Source: an uncultured Oscillospiraceae bacterium
Lineage (GTDB): Bacteria; Bacillota; Clostridia; Oscillospirales; Oscillospiraceae
DNA: 18,460 bases
NCBI GenBank assembly: GCA_947627085.1
Contig: CANQUO010000014.1
Coordinates: 1 to 18,460, forward strand
Direction of reading: 5' to 3'
Part shown: one piece after another, positions 1 through 8,224 of the stretch
How positions within the stretch are numbered: the first letter of the stretch is position 1
Layout: each line of letters starts with the position of its first letter
Notes under the pieces: model-generated
Databases searched by the model: none
The model's input: the letters and a program-made list of their open reading frames with translations, nothing else
What the model was told of the DNA's origin: nothing
Made by a program: the position numbers and the translations under genes

Positions 1-824
1 TCCACCAGGTGGTGGGGGAGCTTTCGGATAAAGCCCACGGTGTCGGAGATAAGGACCTCGGACCCGGGGGCCAGAGTGAGCTTTCTGGTTGTGGTGTCCA
101 GGGTGTCGAAGAGCCTGTCGTTTGCCTCGATTCCCGCGCCGGTGAGCTTATTTAAAAGGGTGGACTTCCCGGCGTTTGTGTAACCCACCAGGGCTATCAC
201 CGGCACGCCGTTTTTCTCCCGGGCCCTGCGCTGGGTGCCCCGGACGCGGCGGACGGCCTCCAGCTCCTCCTCCAGCTTTTGAATCTTCCGCCGTATGTGC
301 CGGCGGTCGGTCTCAAGCTGTGTCTCGCCGGGGCCGCGGGTGCCGATGGGGCTCTTGCCGCCGGAGGCCGTCTGGCGCACAAGGTGGGTCCACATGCCCG
401 TAAGCCGGGGGAGCATGTAGTTATACTGGGCGAGCTCCACCTGGAGCCGCCCCTCCCTTGTGCGGGCCCGGGTGGCGAAGATGTCCAAAATGAGCTGGGA
501 CCTGTCCATCACGTGTACGCCCAAGTCCTCCTCAAGGGCTCTGAGCTGTGATGGGGAGAGCTCGTTGTCGAATACGGCCAGGGAGCAATCCTGGGCCTCG
601 ATAAGCTCCTTCACCTCCCGGACCTTGCCCTCGCCGATGAAGCTCCGGGGGTCGGGGGAGCGCTTATTTTGAAGTATTTTGCCCAAGCCGCGCCCTCCGG
701 CGGTCTCCAAAAGGGCCTCCAGCTCGTCTAACGTCGCGTCGGTGGAGCGCTCGCGTGCGTCCATGCTGTCGGCGGCAAGGCCCACCAGGACGGCGCGCTC
801 GGTATCTTTAGTATCCAATGGCAT
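1..824 (-). CDS. hflX: GTPase HflX (3' part beyond the window)
   Basis: HflX is a ribosome-associated GTPase that acts on the 50S subunit and splits stalled or hibernating 70S ribosomes. 274 codons are visible and the C-terminal part runs off the left edge. The N-terminal HflX domain includes GRGLGKILQNKRSPDP and FIGEGKVRELKEL (about residues 43-70), followed by the family signature GPGETQLETDRR. The G domain begins with the P-loop LVGYTNAGKST (Lys about residue 220) and the G3 motif DTVGFIRKLPHHLV (Asp about 261) lies close to the edge. The ATG at 824 is preceded by an A-rich AAAAGGA ribosome binding site. The gene diverges from dgt and has its own promoter at 850-878. The family assignment is secure; only the end is unseen. 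Confidence 0.96.
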   Translation of the reverse strand, partial: MPLDTKDTERAVLVGLAADSMDARERSTDATLDELEALLETAGGRGLGKILQNKRSPDPRSFIGEGKVREVKELIEAQDCSLAVFDNELSPSQLRALEEDLGVHVMDRSQLILDIFATRARTREGRLQVELAQYNYMLPRLTGMWTHLVRQTASGGKSPIGTRGPGETQLETDRRHIRRKIQKLEEELEAVRRVRGTQRRAREKNGVPVIALVGYTNAGKSTLLNKLTGAGIEANDRLFDTLDTTTRKLTLAPGSEVLISDTVGFIRKLPHHLV

Positions 825-849
825 TGTCCTTTTTTTAAAAATTTAGAAC

Positions 850-878
850 AGTATATCACATTATTTGAATAAGGTAAA
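850..878 (-). promoter_or_regulatory. Probable sigma-A promoter of hflX
   Basis: On the minus strand, TTTACC (873-878), a 17-base spacer and TATACT (850-855) with a TG two bases before the -10 element form an extended -10 promoter. It lies about 25 bases upstream of the hflX start. It was read by eye from the consensus. Confidence 0.6.
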
Positions 879-935
879 TAATAAATCGGCAATTAAATAC
901 CGCCGTTTTCGGCCTGTAAAGCATGATTTACGCGA

Positions 936-973
936 TTTTTTGAGCACCGGGGTAATATTTTAGGCTCAAAAAA
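936..973. repeat. Inverted repeat in the hflX-dgt intergenic region
   Basis: TTTTTTGAGC (936-945) and GCTCAAAAAA (964-973) are perfect 10-bp arms around an 18-base AT-rich loop. Because the T run is on the outside of the 5' arm and the A run on the outside of the 3' arm, it reads the same on both strands. There is no free U tail, so it is not a standard terminator. It may be an operator or a 5' UTR hairpin of the dgt operon. No convincing plus-strand -35/-10 pair was seen for dgt. Confidence 0.45.
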
Positions 974-1029
974 AGGATTTTCGCGCTTTCCGGCGTATAA
1001 GATAAGTGCGCGGGAAGGGGGCGTGGGTT

Positions 1030-2043
1030 TTGGGGAACATTCGTGAAAAGAGAGAGGAGCTGGAGAGGCTCCTTGTGTGCGACCGGGGCGTCCGGGCGGA
1101 AAACTCAAAGGGCCGGGAGCGGCCCGAGCCGGAGGACGGCGTGCGGACATGCTTTCAGCGGGACATTGACCGCATAACCCACTCCAAGGCCTTCCGGCGC
1201 TTAAAGCAAAAGACCCAGGTGTTTTTGGAGCCCGAGGGGGACCACTACCGCACGCGGCTCACCCACACCCTTGAGGTCACAAGGATAGCCCGGACCATCT
1301 CGCGGGCCCTATATTTAAACGAGGACCTGACCGAGGCCATCGGACTTGGGCACGATTTGGGCCACACGCCCTTCGGCCACGCCGGGGAGAGGGCGCTAAA
1401 CGAGCTCCTCTCCGCCTCCGGGGGCTTTCGGCACTATGAGCAGAGCCTGAGAGTGGTGGACATCATCGAAAAGGAGGGCCGGGGGCTCAACCTGACGCAC
1501 GAGGTCCGGGAGGGCATACTGCGCCACACCTGCGACCCCCTCAGCGAGACGCTGGAGGGCCAGGTGGTGCGCTTAGCGGACAAGATAGCGTACATAAATC
1601 ACGACGTGGACGACGCCATAAGGTCCGGGACCCTCCGCGGCGAGGACATACCGGACGAGGTCCGCGATGTCCTGGGCAAGCGTTACAGCGCCCGGATAAA
1701 CACCGTAGTCGAGGACATCATAGCCCGTGGAGTTGAGGATGGCAAGGTCGGCATGAGCCGCGACGTGGCGCGGGCCGTGGACATATTTTCCGACTTTTTA
1801 TACCGGCGCGTCTACAAAAATCCCGATGTAAAGGGGGAGGAGCGAAAGGTTTTGGGGCTTCTCTCCGGAATATTTGATTATTTGGTTAAAAATCCGGCAA
1901 AAATGTCGGAAGAGTACCTGGCCATCGCCGAGCGGGAGGGCGTGGAGCGGGCTGTGACGGATTACGTAGCCGGCATGACCGACCCATACGCCATAGAGAT
2001 GCACAACCTGCTCTTCGTCCCGAAGGCGTGGACCGTAAAATAA
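1030..2043 (+). CDS. dgt: dGTPase-like HD-domain dNTP triphosphohydrolase
   Basis: This HD-domain enzyme of the dGTP triphosphohydrolase family hydrolyses dNTPs to deoxynucleoside plus triphosphate. Visible motifs are HSKAFRRLKQKTQVF, the HD metal ligands in RTRLTHTLEV and GLGHDLGHTPFGHAGE, a further His in REGILRHTCDP, and the Asp in INHDVDDAI. I chose the TTG at 1030 (337 codons, starting MGNIREKREELE) because GGAAGGGGG lies 9 bases upstream and family members begin with a similar TIRE-type sequence. The in-frame GTG at 1006 adds 8 residues but has no ribosome binding site. It is 44 bases upstream of dnaG on the same strand, a common Clostridia order that suggests coupling of dNTP pool control with replication. 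Substrate preference cannot be read from the sequence. Confidence 0.9.
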   Translation: MGNIREKREELERLLVCDRGVRAENSKGRERPEPEDGVRTCFQRDIDRITHSKAFRRLKQKTQVFLEPEGDHYRTRLTHTLEVTRIARTISRALYLNEDLTEAIGLGHDLGHTPFGHAGERALNELLSASGGFRHYEQSLRVVDIIEKEGRGLNLTHEVREGILRHTCDPLSETLEGQVVRLADKIAYINHDVDDAIRSGTLRGEDIPDEVRDVLGKRYSARINTVVEDIIARGVEDGKVGMSRDVARAVDIFSDFLYRRVYKNPDVKGEERKVLGLLSGIFDYLVKNPAKMSEEYLAIAEREGVERAVTDYVAGMTDPYAIEMHNLLFVPKAWTVK

Positions 2044-2087
2044 AAGTCCGAAAACACATATTAGCTTTTTAAGAGAGGGGGACGGAA

Positions 2088-3833
2088 ATGGCCATACCGG
2101 AGAGCTTCATCGAGGAGCTTGTTTCACGGTGCGATATCGTGGACGTGGTGTCCGACTATGTACAGCTTACAAAGCGCTCGGGCTCCAACCAGTTCGGGCT
2201 GTGTCCCTTCCACTCGGAAAAGACCCCGTCCTTTTCCGTGTCCCCGGACAAGCAGATATACCACTGCTTCGGTTGTGGCAAGGGCGGCGGGGTCATAAGC
2301 TTCATCATGGAGATAGAGAACCTGCCCTTCCGGGACGCGGTGGCGTTTCTGGCCCGAAGGGCCGGGATGGAGGTCCCGGACGAGGACGGGGACAAGGACA
2401 TGGCCGGAAGGCGGGTAAGGCTTTTGGAGCTCAACAAGTCCGCCGCCCGGTGGTTTTATGATAACTTATCAAGGCCCGAGGGCGCGGCGGCGGTAAGCTA
2501 CATCCAAAAGCGCAGGCTCACCAAAAGGACGGTCACCAATTTCGGCCTCGGGGCCGCGCCGGACGACTGGTACGCCTTAGTCAACGAGATGCGAAGGCGT
2601 GGCTTTTCGGATCAGGAGCTTTTAGACGCGGGCCTTGCCAAGCGGGGGAAGAACGGCGGGATATACGACGTATTTCGCAACCGCCTTGTGTTCCCGGTCA
2701 TCGACGTGCGCGGGAGCGTCATCGGCTTTTCCGGCAGGATACTTGACGACGGGGAGCCAAAATATCTGAACACCCCCGACACGCCCGTATTCTCAAAAAG
2801 CCGGAACCTCTTCGCCCTCAACCTGGCCAAGCGTTCAAAGCGCGGGATGCTCATCTTAGCCGAGGGCAACGTGGACGTGGTGATGCTCCATCAGGCGGGC
2901 TTTGACTGCGCGGTGGCAAGCCTCGGCACCTCCCTCACAGCCGAGCAGGCCCGGCTCATGTCCCGGTACACCAAAAACGTGGTCATAGCCTACGACTCCG
3001 ACGCCGCCGGGGTGAAGGCCGCCCAGAGGGCCATCGGGCTTTTAGAGCCCGCCGGGCTCCAGGTGCGGGTCCTCCGGATGGAGGGGGCCAAGGACCCGGA
3101 CGAATTCATAAAGGCCAGGGGGCCGGAGGCCTTCGAGCTTTTGCTGGAGCGGAGCGCAAACCACGTGGAATACAGAATACTGGCGGTAAAAGCGAAATAC
3201 GATATGGATACGGACGACGGCAGGCTGGGCTTTTTAAAGGAGGCGACGGAGCTTTTGGCGGAAAACCCCAACGCCGTGGAGCGGGAGATATACGCAAAGC
3301 GTGTGGCGGAGTACGCCGGGGTCTCGGCGGACGCGGTGCTCAACGAGCTCCGGGGGGCCATGCGGAAAAACTCGGCGGCGGAGCGGAAAAAGCGGGAGCG
3401 TCAGGCCATGCGCCCGGAGATAACGGTACAGCCCACGGCCAAGAGCATAAGGTACGAAAACGTGGCCTCCGCCGCGGCGGAGGAGGGGGTAGTCAGGCTC
3501 CTTATGGCGGACCCGGAGCTTGTAAAATACGTAGGCGGCCTTACGCGTGAGGACTTCACCTCGGATTTTCTGGGCAGGATATTTGAGAGGATACTTGAAA
3601 GAGTCGGGGAACACCGGGAGGTCGCCCCGGCGGTGATATCCGCCGTGCTCCCGCCGGATGAGGCGTCACAGCTGACGCGGATATTGCAAAGTCCGGTGAA
3701 TATGGGCAACGCCAGAGAGGCGCTTTCCGATTACATAGATAAAATAAAGACCGAGAAGATCAAAAAATCGGGCCGCGAGGACCTTTTAGCGGTCAGGGAC
3801 AAATATCAAAAGAAAAAAGGGCTTGGAGGATAA
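2088..3833 (+). CDS. dnaG: DNA primase DnaG
   Basis: DnaG synthesises RNA primers at the replication fork and works with the replicative helicase. The 581 residues are normal for the family. The CHC2 zinc finger is at the N-terminus (Cys39, His42, Cys60 and Cys63 in LCPFH and YHCFGCGKGG). The primase core contains SVIGFSGRIL and GEPKYLNTPDTPVFSK. The TOPRIM domain shows LILAEGNVDVVML, where the usual EGYMD is EGNVD, and the metal-binding VIAYDSDAAG. The C-terminal ~130 residues would be the helicase-interaction domain. The ATG at 2088 follows an AGAGGGGGACGG ribosome binding site. It is followed 5 bases later by rpoD, whose ribosome binding site overlaps the dnaG 3' end. Confidence 0.98.
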   Translation: MAIPESFIEELVSRCDIVDVVSDYVQLTKRSGSNQFGLCPFHSEKTPSFSVSPDKQIYHCFGCGKGGGVISFIMEIENLPFRDAVAFLARRAGMEVPDEDGDKDMAGRRVRLLELNKSAARWFYDNLSRPEGAAAVSYIQKRRLTKRTVTNFGLGAAPDDWYALVNEMRRRGFSDQELLDAGLAKRGKNGGIYDVFRNRLVFPVIDVRGSVIGFSGRILDDGEPKYLNTPDTPVFSKSRNLFALNLAKRSKRGMLILAEGNVDVVMLHQAGFDCAVASLGTSLTAEQARLMSRYTKNVVIAYDSDAAGVKAAQRAIGLLEPAGLQVRVLRMEGAKDPDEFIKARGPEAFELLLERSANHVEYRILAVKAKYDMDTDDGRLGFLKEATELLAENPNAVEREIYAKRVAEYAGVSADAVLNELRGAMRKNSAAERKKRERQAMRPEITVQPTAKSIRYENVASAAAEEGVVRLLMADPELVKYVGGLTREDFTSDFLGRIFERILERVGEHREVAPAVISAVLPPDEASQLTRILQSPVNMGNAREALSDYIDKIKTEKIKKSGREDLLAVRDKYQKKKGLGG

Positions 3834-3838
3834 AGACC

Positions 3839-4987
3839 ATGGAAGAAAAGAAAACGAACAACAATAACGGCAAGACCCAGGAGCAGGCACAGCTTGAGAA
3901 GCTGGAGGCCCTTGTAAAGGAGGGCCAGAAGAAGGGCTCCCTCTCCTCGAAGGAGCTCAGCGTCATAGACAGCATGAACCTCGACCCGGAGCAGATAGAC
4001 AAATTCTACGAGCGGCTGGAGGCCCTGGGCGTGGAGACCACGGACGAGGAGGCCCTGGAGCTTTTGGAGGACGTGGACGCGCCGCTTGAGGAGCTGGAGG
4101 GCATCGACGAGATAACCCGGGAGGAGCTGGAGAGCACCGACGCCTTGTCCGACACTTTCGCCATCGACGACCCGGTGAGGATGTACCTCAAGGAGATAGG
4201 CAAGGTAAACCTTCTCACGCCCGAGGAGGAGGTGGAGCTTGCCCAGCGCATGGCCGACGGCGACGAGGAGGCCAAACAGCGCATGGCGGAGGCAAATCTC
4301 AGGCTCGTGGTGTCCATCGCCAAGAGATACGTGGGCCGTGGTATGCTCTTCCTCGACCTCATCCAGGAGGGCAACCTGGGGCTCATAAAGGCCGTGGAGA
4401 AATTCAACTATCAAAAGGGCTACAAATTCTCCACCTACGCCACCTGGTGGATACGCCAGGCCATAACAAGGGCCATCGCCGACCAGGCCAGGACCATCCG
4501 CATCCCGGTGCACATGGTGGAGACCATAAACAAGGTCATAAGGGTGAGCCGCCAGCTTCTGCAGGAGCTTGGCCACGACCCCAGTCCCGAGGAGATAGCC
4601 GCCGAGATGGATATGCCCGTGGAGAAGGTCCGGGATATCCTGAAGATAGCCCAGGAGCCCGTGAGCCTTGAGACGCCCATCGGCGAGGAAGAGGACTCGC
4701 ACCTTGGGGATTTCCTCCCGGACGAGGACGCCTCGGAGCCGGCGGAGGCCGCCAGCTTCACGCTTTTGAAGGAACAGCTCATGGAGGTGCTGGACACCCT
4801 GACTCCCCGGGAGAAGAAGGTGCTGGAGCTGCGCTTCGGCATCGTGGACGGCCGCACCCGCACCCTTGAGGAGGTTGGCCGGGAGTTCAACGTCACCCGC
4901 GAGCGCATCCGCCAGATAGAGGCCAAGGCCCTCCGTAAGCTCCGCCACCCCTCAAGGTCCAAGAAGCTTAAGGACTTTCTTAACTGA
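3839..4987 (+). CDS. rpoD: RNA polymerase primary sigma factor RpoD (SigA)
   Basis: This is the housekeeping sigma factor that directs RNA polymerase to TTGACA/TATAAT promoters; several such promoters are visible in this window. It has 382 residues. An acidic region-1.1-like N-terminus (about 20-100) is followed by region 1.2 (DPVRMYLKEIGKVNLLTPEE, from about 111) and region 2 (NLRLVVSIAKRYVGRGMLFL, then QEGNLGLIKAVEKFNYQKG and FSTYATWWIRQAITRAI). Region 3 is at about 225-290. Region 4 is at about 318-375 (TLTPREKKVLELRFGI, NVTRERIRQIEAKALRKLR). The ribosome binding site TTGGAGGAT lies inside the last codons of dnaG, which fits translational coupling in the dnaG-rpoD operon. Confidence 0.99.
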   Translation: MEEKKTNNNNGKTQEQAQLEKLEALVKEGQKKGSLSSKELSVIDSMNLDPEQIDKFYERLEALGVETTDEEALELLEDVDAPLEELEGIDEITREELESTDALSDTFAIDDPVRMYLKEIGKVNLLTPEEEVELAQRMADGDEEAKQRMAEANLRLVVSIAKRYVGRGMLFLDLIQEGNLGLIKAVEKFNYQKGYKFSTYATWWIRQAITRAIADQARTIRIPVHMVETINKVIRVSRQLLQELGHDPSPEEIAAEMDMPVEKVRDILKIAQEPVSLETPIGEEEDSHLGDFLPDEDASEPAEAASFTLLKEQLMEVLDTLTPREKKVLELRFGIVDGRTRTLEEVGREFNVTRERIRQIEAKALRKLRHPSRSKKLKDFLN

Positions 4988-4996
4988 GGCCGGCGC

Positions 4997-6106
4997 ATGA
5001 AAACATTGACTGAAGGATACGTGAAGCGCGATACCAACATCGCCAAGGGCGCGGCGATCATCCTGCTTCTTATCCACCACCTCTATATGGGCGTGGCCCC
5101 CGCGCCCATAGACATTTTCCACGAGTATCTGCCGCTGACAGTGGCGACCCTCTCCAAGGTCTGTGTGGCCATATTTGTAGTGCTCAGCGGCTATGGGCTC
5201 ACGGTGAGCATGGAGAATGGCAGGGAGAAGTTGGGGCGCTTCACCCTGCGCCACACCTTTGGGCTCATGCGCCCGTATTTTCTCATCTATGTTCTCTTTG
5301 TTACCCTTGGCATCTTCTTTGCCAGGGTGGAGTTCACCCCCTGGGCCGTCTATGGCACCGGGCTGCGGGGCTTCGGCAATGCCTGCGCGGAGTTTTTCGC
5401 GTTGAGGCCCCTTTTGGGGACGCCCACCTACAATCAGACCTGGTGGTACATGGAGGCGGCATTGGTGCTCTACCTCTGCTTTCCCCTCCTTTATCTGGGC
5501 GTCAAGCGCGTGCCTTACGTAGTCCTGCCCGTCACCGCCGTGCCGCTGGCGCTGTATTATTTTTTGGGAAACAACGTCTGGGATACATGCCGGGAAATAT
5601 ACTGGTTTTTCCCGTTTGCCGCTGGCATATTTGTGGCACAACGCGATCTTCTTGGAAAATTTACAGCGCTTTTCAGAAAAAAGCCGTGGCTGTGCGTATC
5701 CGCCACGGGGGCGGCTGTCCTTGCGACAGCGCTCATTAGAAGTCAGGTGGGACTGGCATTTGACACCTTCTTCGCCGTGGCGATCATACTCTTTTTGCGG
5801 TGCACGTTGAGCGTCATCCCGTATCTCGGCGCGGCCTTTGGCTACCTCGGACGCCACAGCGGGAACATTTTCATGCTCCACTCCTTTATTTATTGCTATT
5901 TCACCTCCCAGAGCTTTTTCGTGAAGCTCCTATACAGCCCCAGCCTTATAAACGAGTTCCTCGCCCTACCGCTTCTGCTGGTGCTGAGCCTAGTCTGCTC
6001 GGAGCTCATTGAATTTGGCAAAAGACTTATCGGAGCCGGAAAAAAACCGGCGTCCGGCGCGGCAAGAGAGGAATGGAAGAAAAAGCTCCCTCATATACTC
6101 CCATGA
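4997..6106 (+). CDS. Acyltransferase family 3 integral membrane protein
   Basis: This multipass inner-membrane protein has the acyltransferase-3 (OafA/YrhL-like) pattern. Such enzymes transfer acetyl or other acyl groups to cell-surface polysaccharides, peptidoglycan or lipids. The 369 residues begin with a short cytoplasmic stretch and then IILLLIHHLYMG, which carries the paired His usual for the family's first membrane helix (residues 27-28). Further features are VVLSGYGLTVSME and about nine more hydrophobic segments, ending in a basic tail rich in Lys. The start lies 9 bases after the rpoD stop, with GAGG 7 bases upstream. It is probably co-transcribed with rpoD or from an internal promoter that I could not locate. 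The acceptor molecule is unknown. Confidence 0.85.
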   Translation: MKTLTEGYVKRDTNIAKGAAIILLLIHHLYMGVAPAPIDIFHEYLPLTVATLSKVCVAIFVVLSGYGLTVSMENGREKLGRFTLRHTFGLMRPYFLIYVLFVTLGIFFARVEFTPWAVYGTGLRGFGNACAEFFALRPLLGTPTYNQTWWYMEAALVLYLCFPLLYLGVKRVPYVVLPVTAVPLALYYFLGNNVWDTCREIYWFFPFAAGIFVAQRDLLGKFTALFRKKPWLCVSATGAAVLATALIRSQVGLAFDTFFAVAIILFLRCTLSVIPYLGAAFGYLGRHSGNIFMLHSFIYCYFTSQSFFVKLLYSPSLINEFLALPLLLVLSLVCSELIEFGKRLIGAGKKPASGAAREEWKKKLPHILP

Positions 6107-6118
6107 GGGGGTATCAGC

Positions 6119-6400
6119 ATGGATTGCAGAATCGGGGACCTGAGGTACAAGGAAGTCATAAACGTGAACACCGGCTACCGGCTGGGGTTCGTGTCGGACG
6201 CGGTGTTCGACATAAACTCCGGTCAGATGTCGGCGCTGGTGGTGCCGGGGGAGTTTAAAATTTCCGGCATTTTCGGGAAATCCAACGAGTACGTCATACC
6301 CTGGGGCTCCATCCGCAGGATAGGCGACGATATAATCCTGGTGGAGGACGACAGGCTGGAGACCCGGGAGAAAACGCCCCGGGGGAAATACAAAAAATAG
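6119..6400 (+). CDS. YlmC/YmxH family PRC-barrel protein (sporulation-associated)
   Basis: This 93-residue PRC-barrel protein resembles the YlmC/YmxH family found across spore-forming Firmicutes. The pattern is seen in MDCRIGDLRYKEVINVNTG, GFVSDAVFDINSGQMSALVV, the PGEFK...FGKSNEYVIPW segment and IRRIGDDIILVED. The family is annotated with sporulation from its phylogenetic distribution and expression, but its molecular role is not established. GAGGGGG overlaps the stop of the preceding acyltransferase and lies 7 bases before the ATG. The following gene starts 13 bases later, so it sits inside an operon. It is soluble, with no signal peptide or membrane segment. Confidence 0.88.
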   Translation: MDCRIGDLRYKEVINVNTGYRLGFVSDAVFDINSGQMSALVVPGEFKISGIFGKSNEYVIPWGSIRRIGDDIILVEDDRLETREKTPRGKYKK

Positions 6401-6413
6401 ACGAGGTACACAT

Positions 6414-7970
6414 ATGGGAAAGGGCGATACAGGGAAAAAGCCCATGTCCAAAAAGAAAAAGACAGCGACCGTCCTGAGCGCCGTGGCGATATTTGTCATC
6501 GGCGCCCTCGGCTTTGCCTACCTCTTTTTATATGACGGGCTGGGGATAGTGGACCGCTTCATCGGCTGGCGCGCCGAATTGCCGGAGGACATGATCGCCG
6601 ACGAGAGCATGAGCCGGGTCTATGAGACCTTTGAAAGCGACTATCTCCACGTCCGGGTGTCCCGTGAGCGCTCGCCCTATCTGGACATACAGGAGTACAT
6701 CGACTACTACTTCAACCGCTTTATCTTGAGCCCCGACTGGCAGACGGCCAACGGAGCCCAGGTCATCTCCCGGGACAGTGAGGGCATGAAGCAGTATGTG
6801 TCACTGCGCCTTGAGGGGATGCCCGAGGGGATGGAGGACACCTACACCTTCGTCACACTTCGCACGGGTACAAGATATTTTATAAGGGCGCTTTTAAAAT
6901 ACGATAGCCGCGTTGACGCGGACAAAGCCCAGGACGCGGTGGACGGGTTTATTGAGACCCTCCGCCCGTCCATACGGTTTAAGGGCCGTGAGCTCCGCAC
7001 GGATTTTGAGCCCGTGACGCCGGAGAGCTGGTCAAAGGAGACAGTGGCGTCCTATCAAAAGCTTTTGGCAGCCGACGAGCCCTATTTCGGCGTATTTAGC
7101 GCCGACACCCACGATATCGAGGAGAAGCTCGGCCACCGCTTTGCCATCGCCCTTAAATATTTCCAGCTCAGCGAGCCCGTGCCGGTGGAGACAATGGAGG
7201 GCTGGTATGACGAGGGGAAGCTTACGGAGCTCACCATGCAGTGCACCGTCTCCGGAAATCAGGGCCTTGACACAGCGGCCTCCCCCATGCTGGGCGTCCT
7301 CCGTGGCGAGTATGACGGCAAGCTTGAGGAGATAGCCGGGGACCTTGTCTCCTTCGGGCACCCGGTGCTGTTCAGGCTCAATAACGAGATGAATTCCGAC
7401 TGGTGCAGTTATTCGGGCGTGGTGAATATGGCCGACCCGGATATTTATGTCGCCGTATGGCGGTATATTTACGACTTTTTTGAGGCCCGGGGCGTCGATA
7501 ACCTCATATGGGTATGGAACCCCAACGACCGCGACTACCCGCCGGCGAATTGGAACTCCTACCTCGCCTATTACCCCGGGAACGGCTATGTCCAGATGCT
7601 GGGCGTCACCGGCTACAACACCGGCACCTACTACGCCGACAGATTTGGCGAGACCTGGCGGAGCTTTGACGAGATATACAAGGCCATAGACGGCGAGTAC
7701 GGCCCACATTTCGGGGACTTTCCCTGGATGGTCACGGAATTCGCCTCCTCCTCCGTGGGCGGGGACAAGCCCGGGTGGATACAGGACATGTTCGCCGGCA
7801 TCGGCTCCTACGGGCACATAAAGGCGGCGGTGTGGTTCGACTTTGCCGACTTTGACGACACGAAGGCGGACCTGCCCGTGTCCCGTCCCTACTGGATAGC
7901 CGAGAACGAGGACACCCTGGCGGCCTTTCGGGAGGGGATAAAGGATAAGGCGGAGAGATTTTTCTATTGA
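6414..7970 (+). CDS. Membrane-anchored GH26-like glycoside hydrolase
   Basis: This is predicted to be an extracellular enzyme with a (beta/alpha)8 glycosidase fold resembling family GH26 (beta-mannanases and related). The 518 residues begin with a Lys-rich start and one hydrophobic helix (about 18-40), which fits an uncleaved signal anchor. Next comes a domain of unknown function (about 45-190), then the catalytic domain (about 205-505). The proposed acid/base is Glu325 in LFRLNNEMNSDWCSY and the proposed nucleophile is Glu442 in WMVTEFASSS; IWVWNPND and GVTGYNTGTYY lie between them, as in GH26. The ATG at 6414 has GAGGT upstream and is 13 bases after the YlmC-like gene. Together with the acyltransferase it suggests building or trimming of a surface polysaccharide. 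The substrate cannot be assigned, and a related clan-A family is possible. Confidence 0.72.
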   Translation: MGKGDTGKKPMSKKKKTATVLSAVAIFVIGALGFAYLFLYDGLGIVDRFIGWRAELPEDMIADESMSRVYETFESDYLHVRVSRERSPYLDIQEYIDYYFNRFILSPDWQTANGAQVISRDSEGMKQYVSLRLEGMPEGMEDTYTFVTLRTGTRYFIRALLKYDSRVDADKAQDAVDGFIETLRPSIRFKGRELRTDFEPVTPESWSKETVASYQKLLAADEPYFGVFSADTHDIEEKLGHRFAIALKYFQLSEPVPVETMEGWYDEGKLTELTMQCTVSGNQGLDTAASPMLGVLRGEYDGKLEEIAGDLVSFGHPVLFRLNNEMNSDWCSYSGVVNMADPDIYVAVWRYIYDFFEARGVDNLIWVWNPNDRDYPPANWNSYLAYYPGNGYVQMLGVTGYNTGTYYADRFGETWRSFDEIYKAIDGEYGPHFGDFPWMVTEFASSSVGGDKPGWIQDMFAGIGSYGHIKAAVWFDFADFDDTKADLPVSRPYWIAENEDTLAAFREGIKDKAERFFY

Positions 7971-8035
7971 CTCCCAATTCCCTTTTGTGTTCCCGGCTGA
8001 GCCACGTCTGGGTGGATATTTATCCAACGGTGTGT

Positions 8036-8073
8036 AAAAAAATCACCCGCCAGCATAATTGCCGACGGGTGAT
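8036..8073 (-). terminator. Rho-independent terminator, minus strand
   Basis: Read on the minus strand, ATCACCCG (8066-8073) pairs with CGGGTGAT (8042-8049) around a 16-base loop and is followed directly by a run of seven T. The tract is only on this strand, so the structure ends leftward transcription. It is the natural end for the small gene at 8225-8401, about 150 bases downstream of its stop. Confidence 0.8.
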
Positions 8074-8224
8074 AAGGCAAAATGCCCTTCTGTCTCAATT
8101 CGATGAAGTCGGTGGTTGCGCGTGGTTCTACGGAGCACGCAATATATTGTCGCCAAACCTATGTATAGAAGTGCGCTATTTTGTTCCGAAAGAGGTTTGC
8201 AACGTCCTGACAAACTGGAATTTA

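Noticed and set aside
1006..1029. GTG at 1006 as the dgt start
   Set aside because: No ribosome binding site upstream, whereas GGAAGGGGG stands before the TTG at 1030 and the resulting N-terminus fits the family better.
3806..4948. Long (380-codon) minus-strand open frame opposite rpoD
   Set aside because: It is a mirror of the highly conserved rpoD gene, caused by GC-rich codon bias; its Leu/His/Gly-rich protein has no domain.
7032..8027. 331-codon minus-strand open frame opposite the GH26-like gene
   Set aside because: Antisense shadow of a gene with clear catalytic motifs; no start signals.
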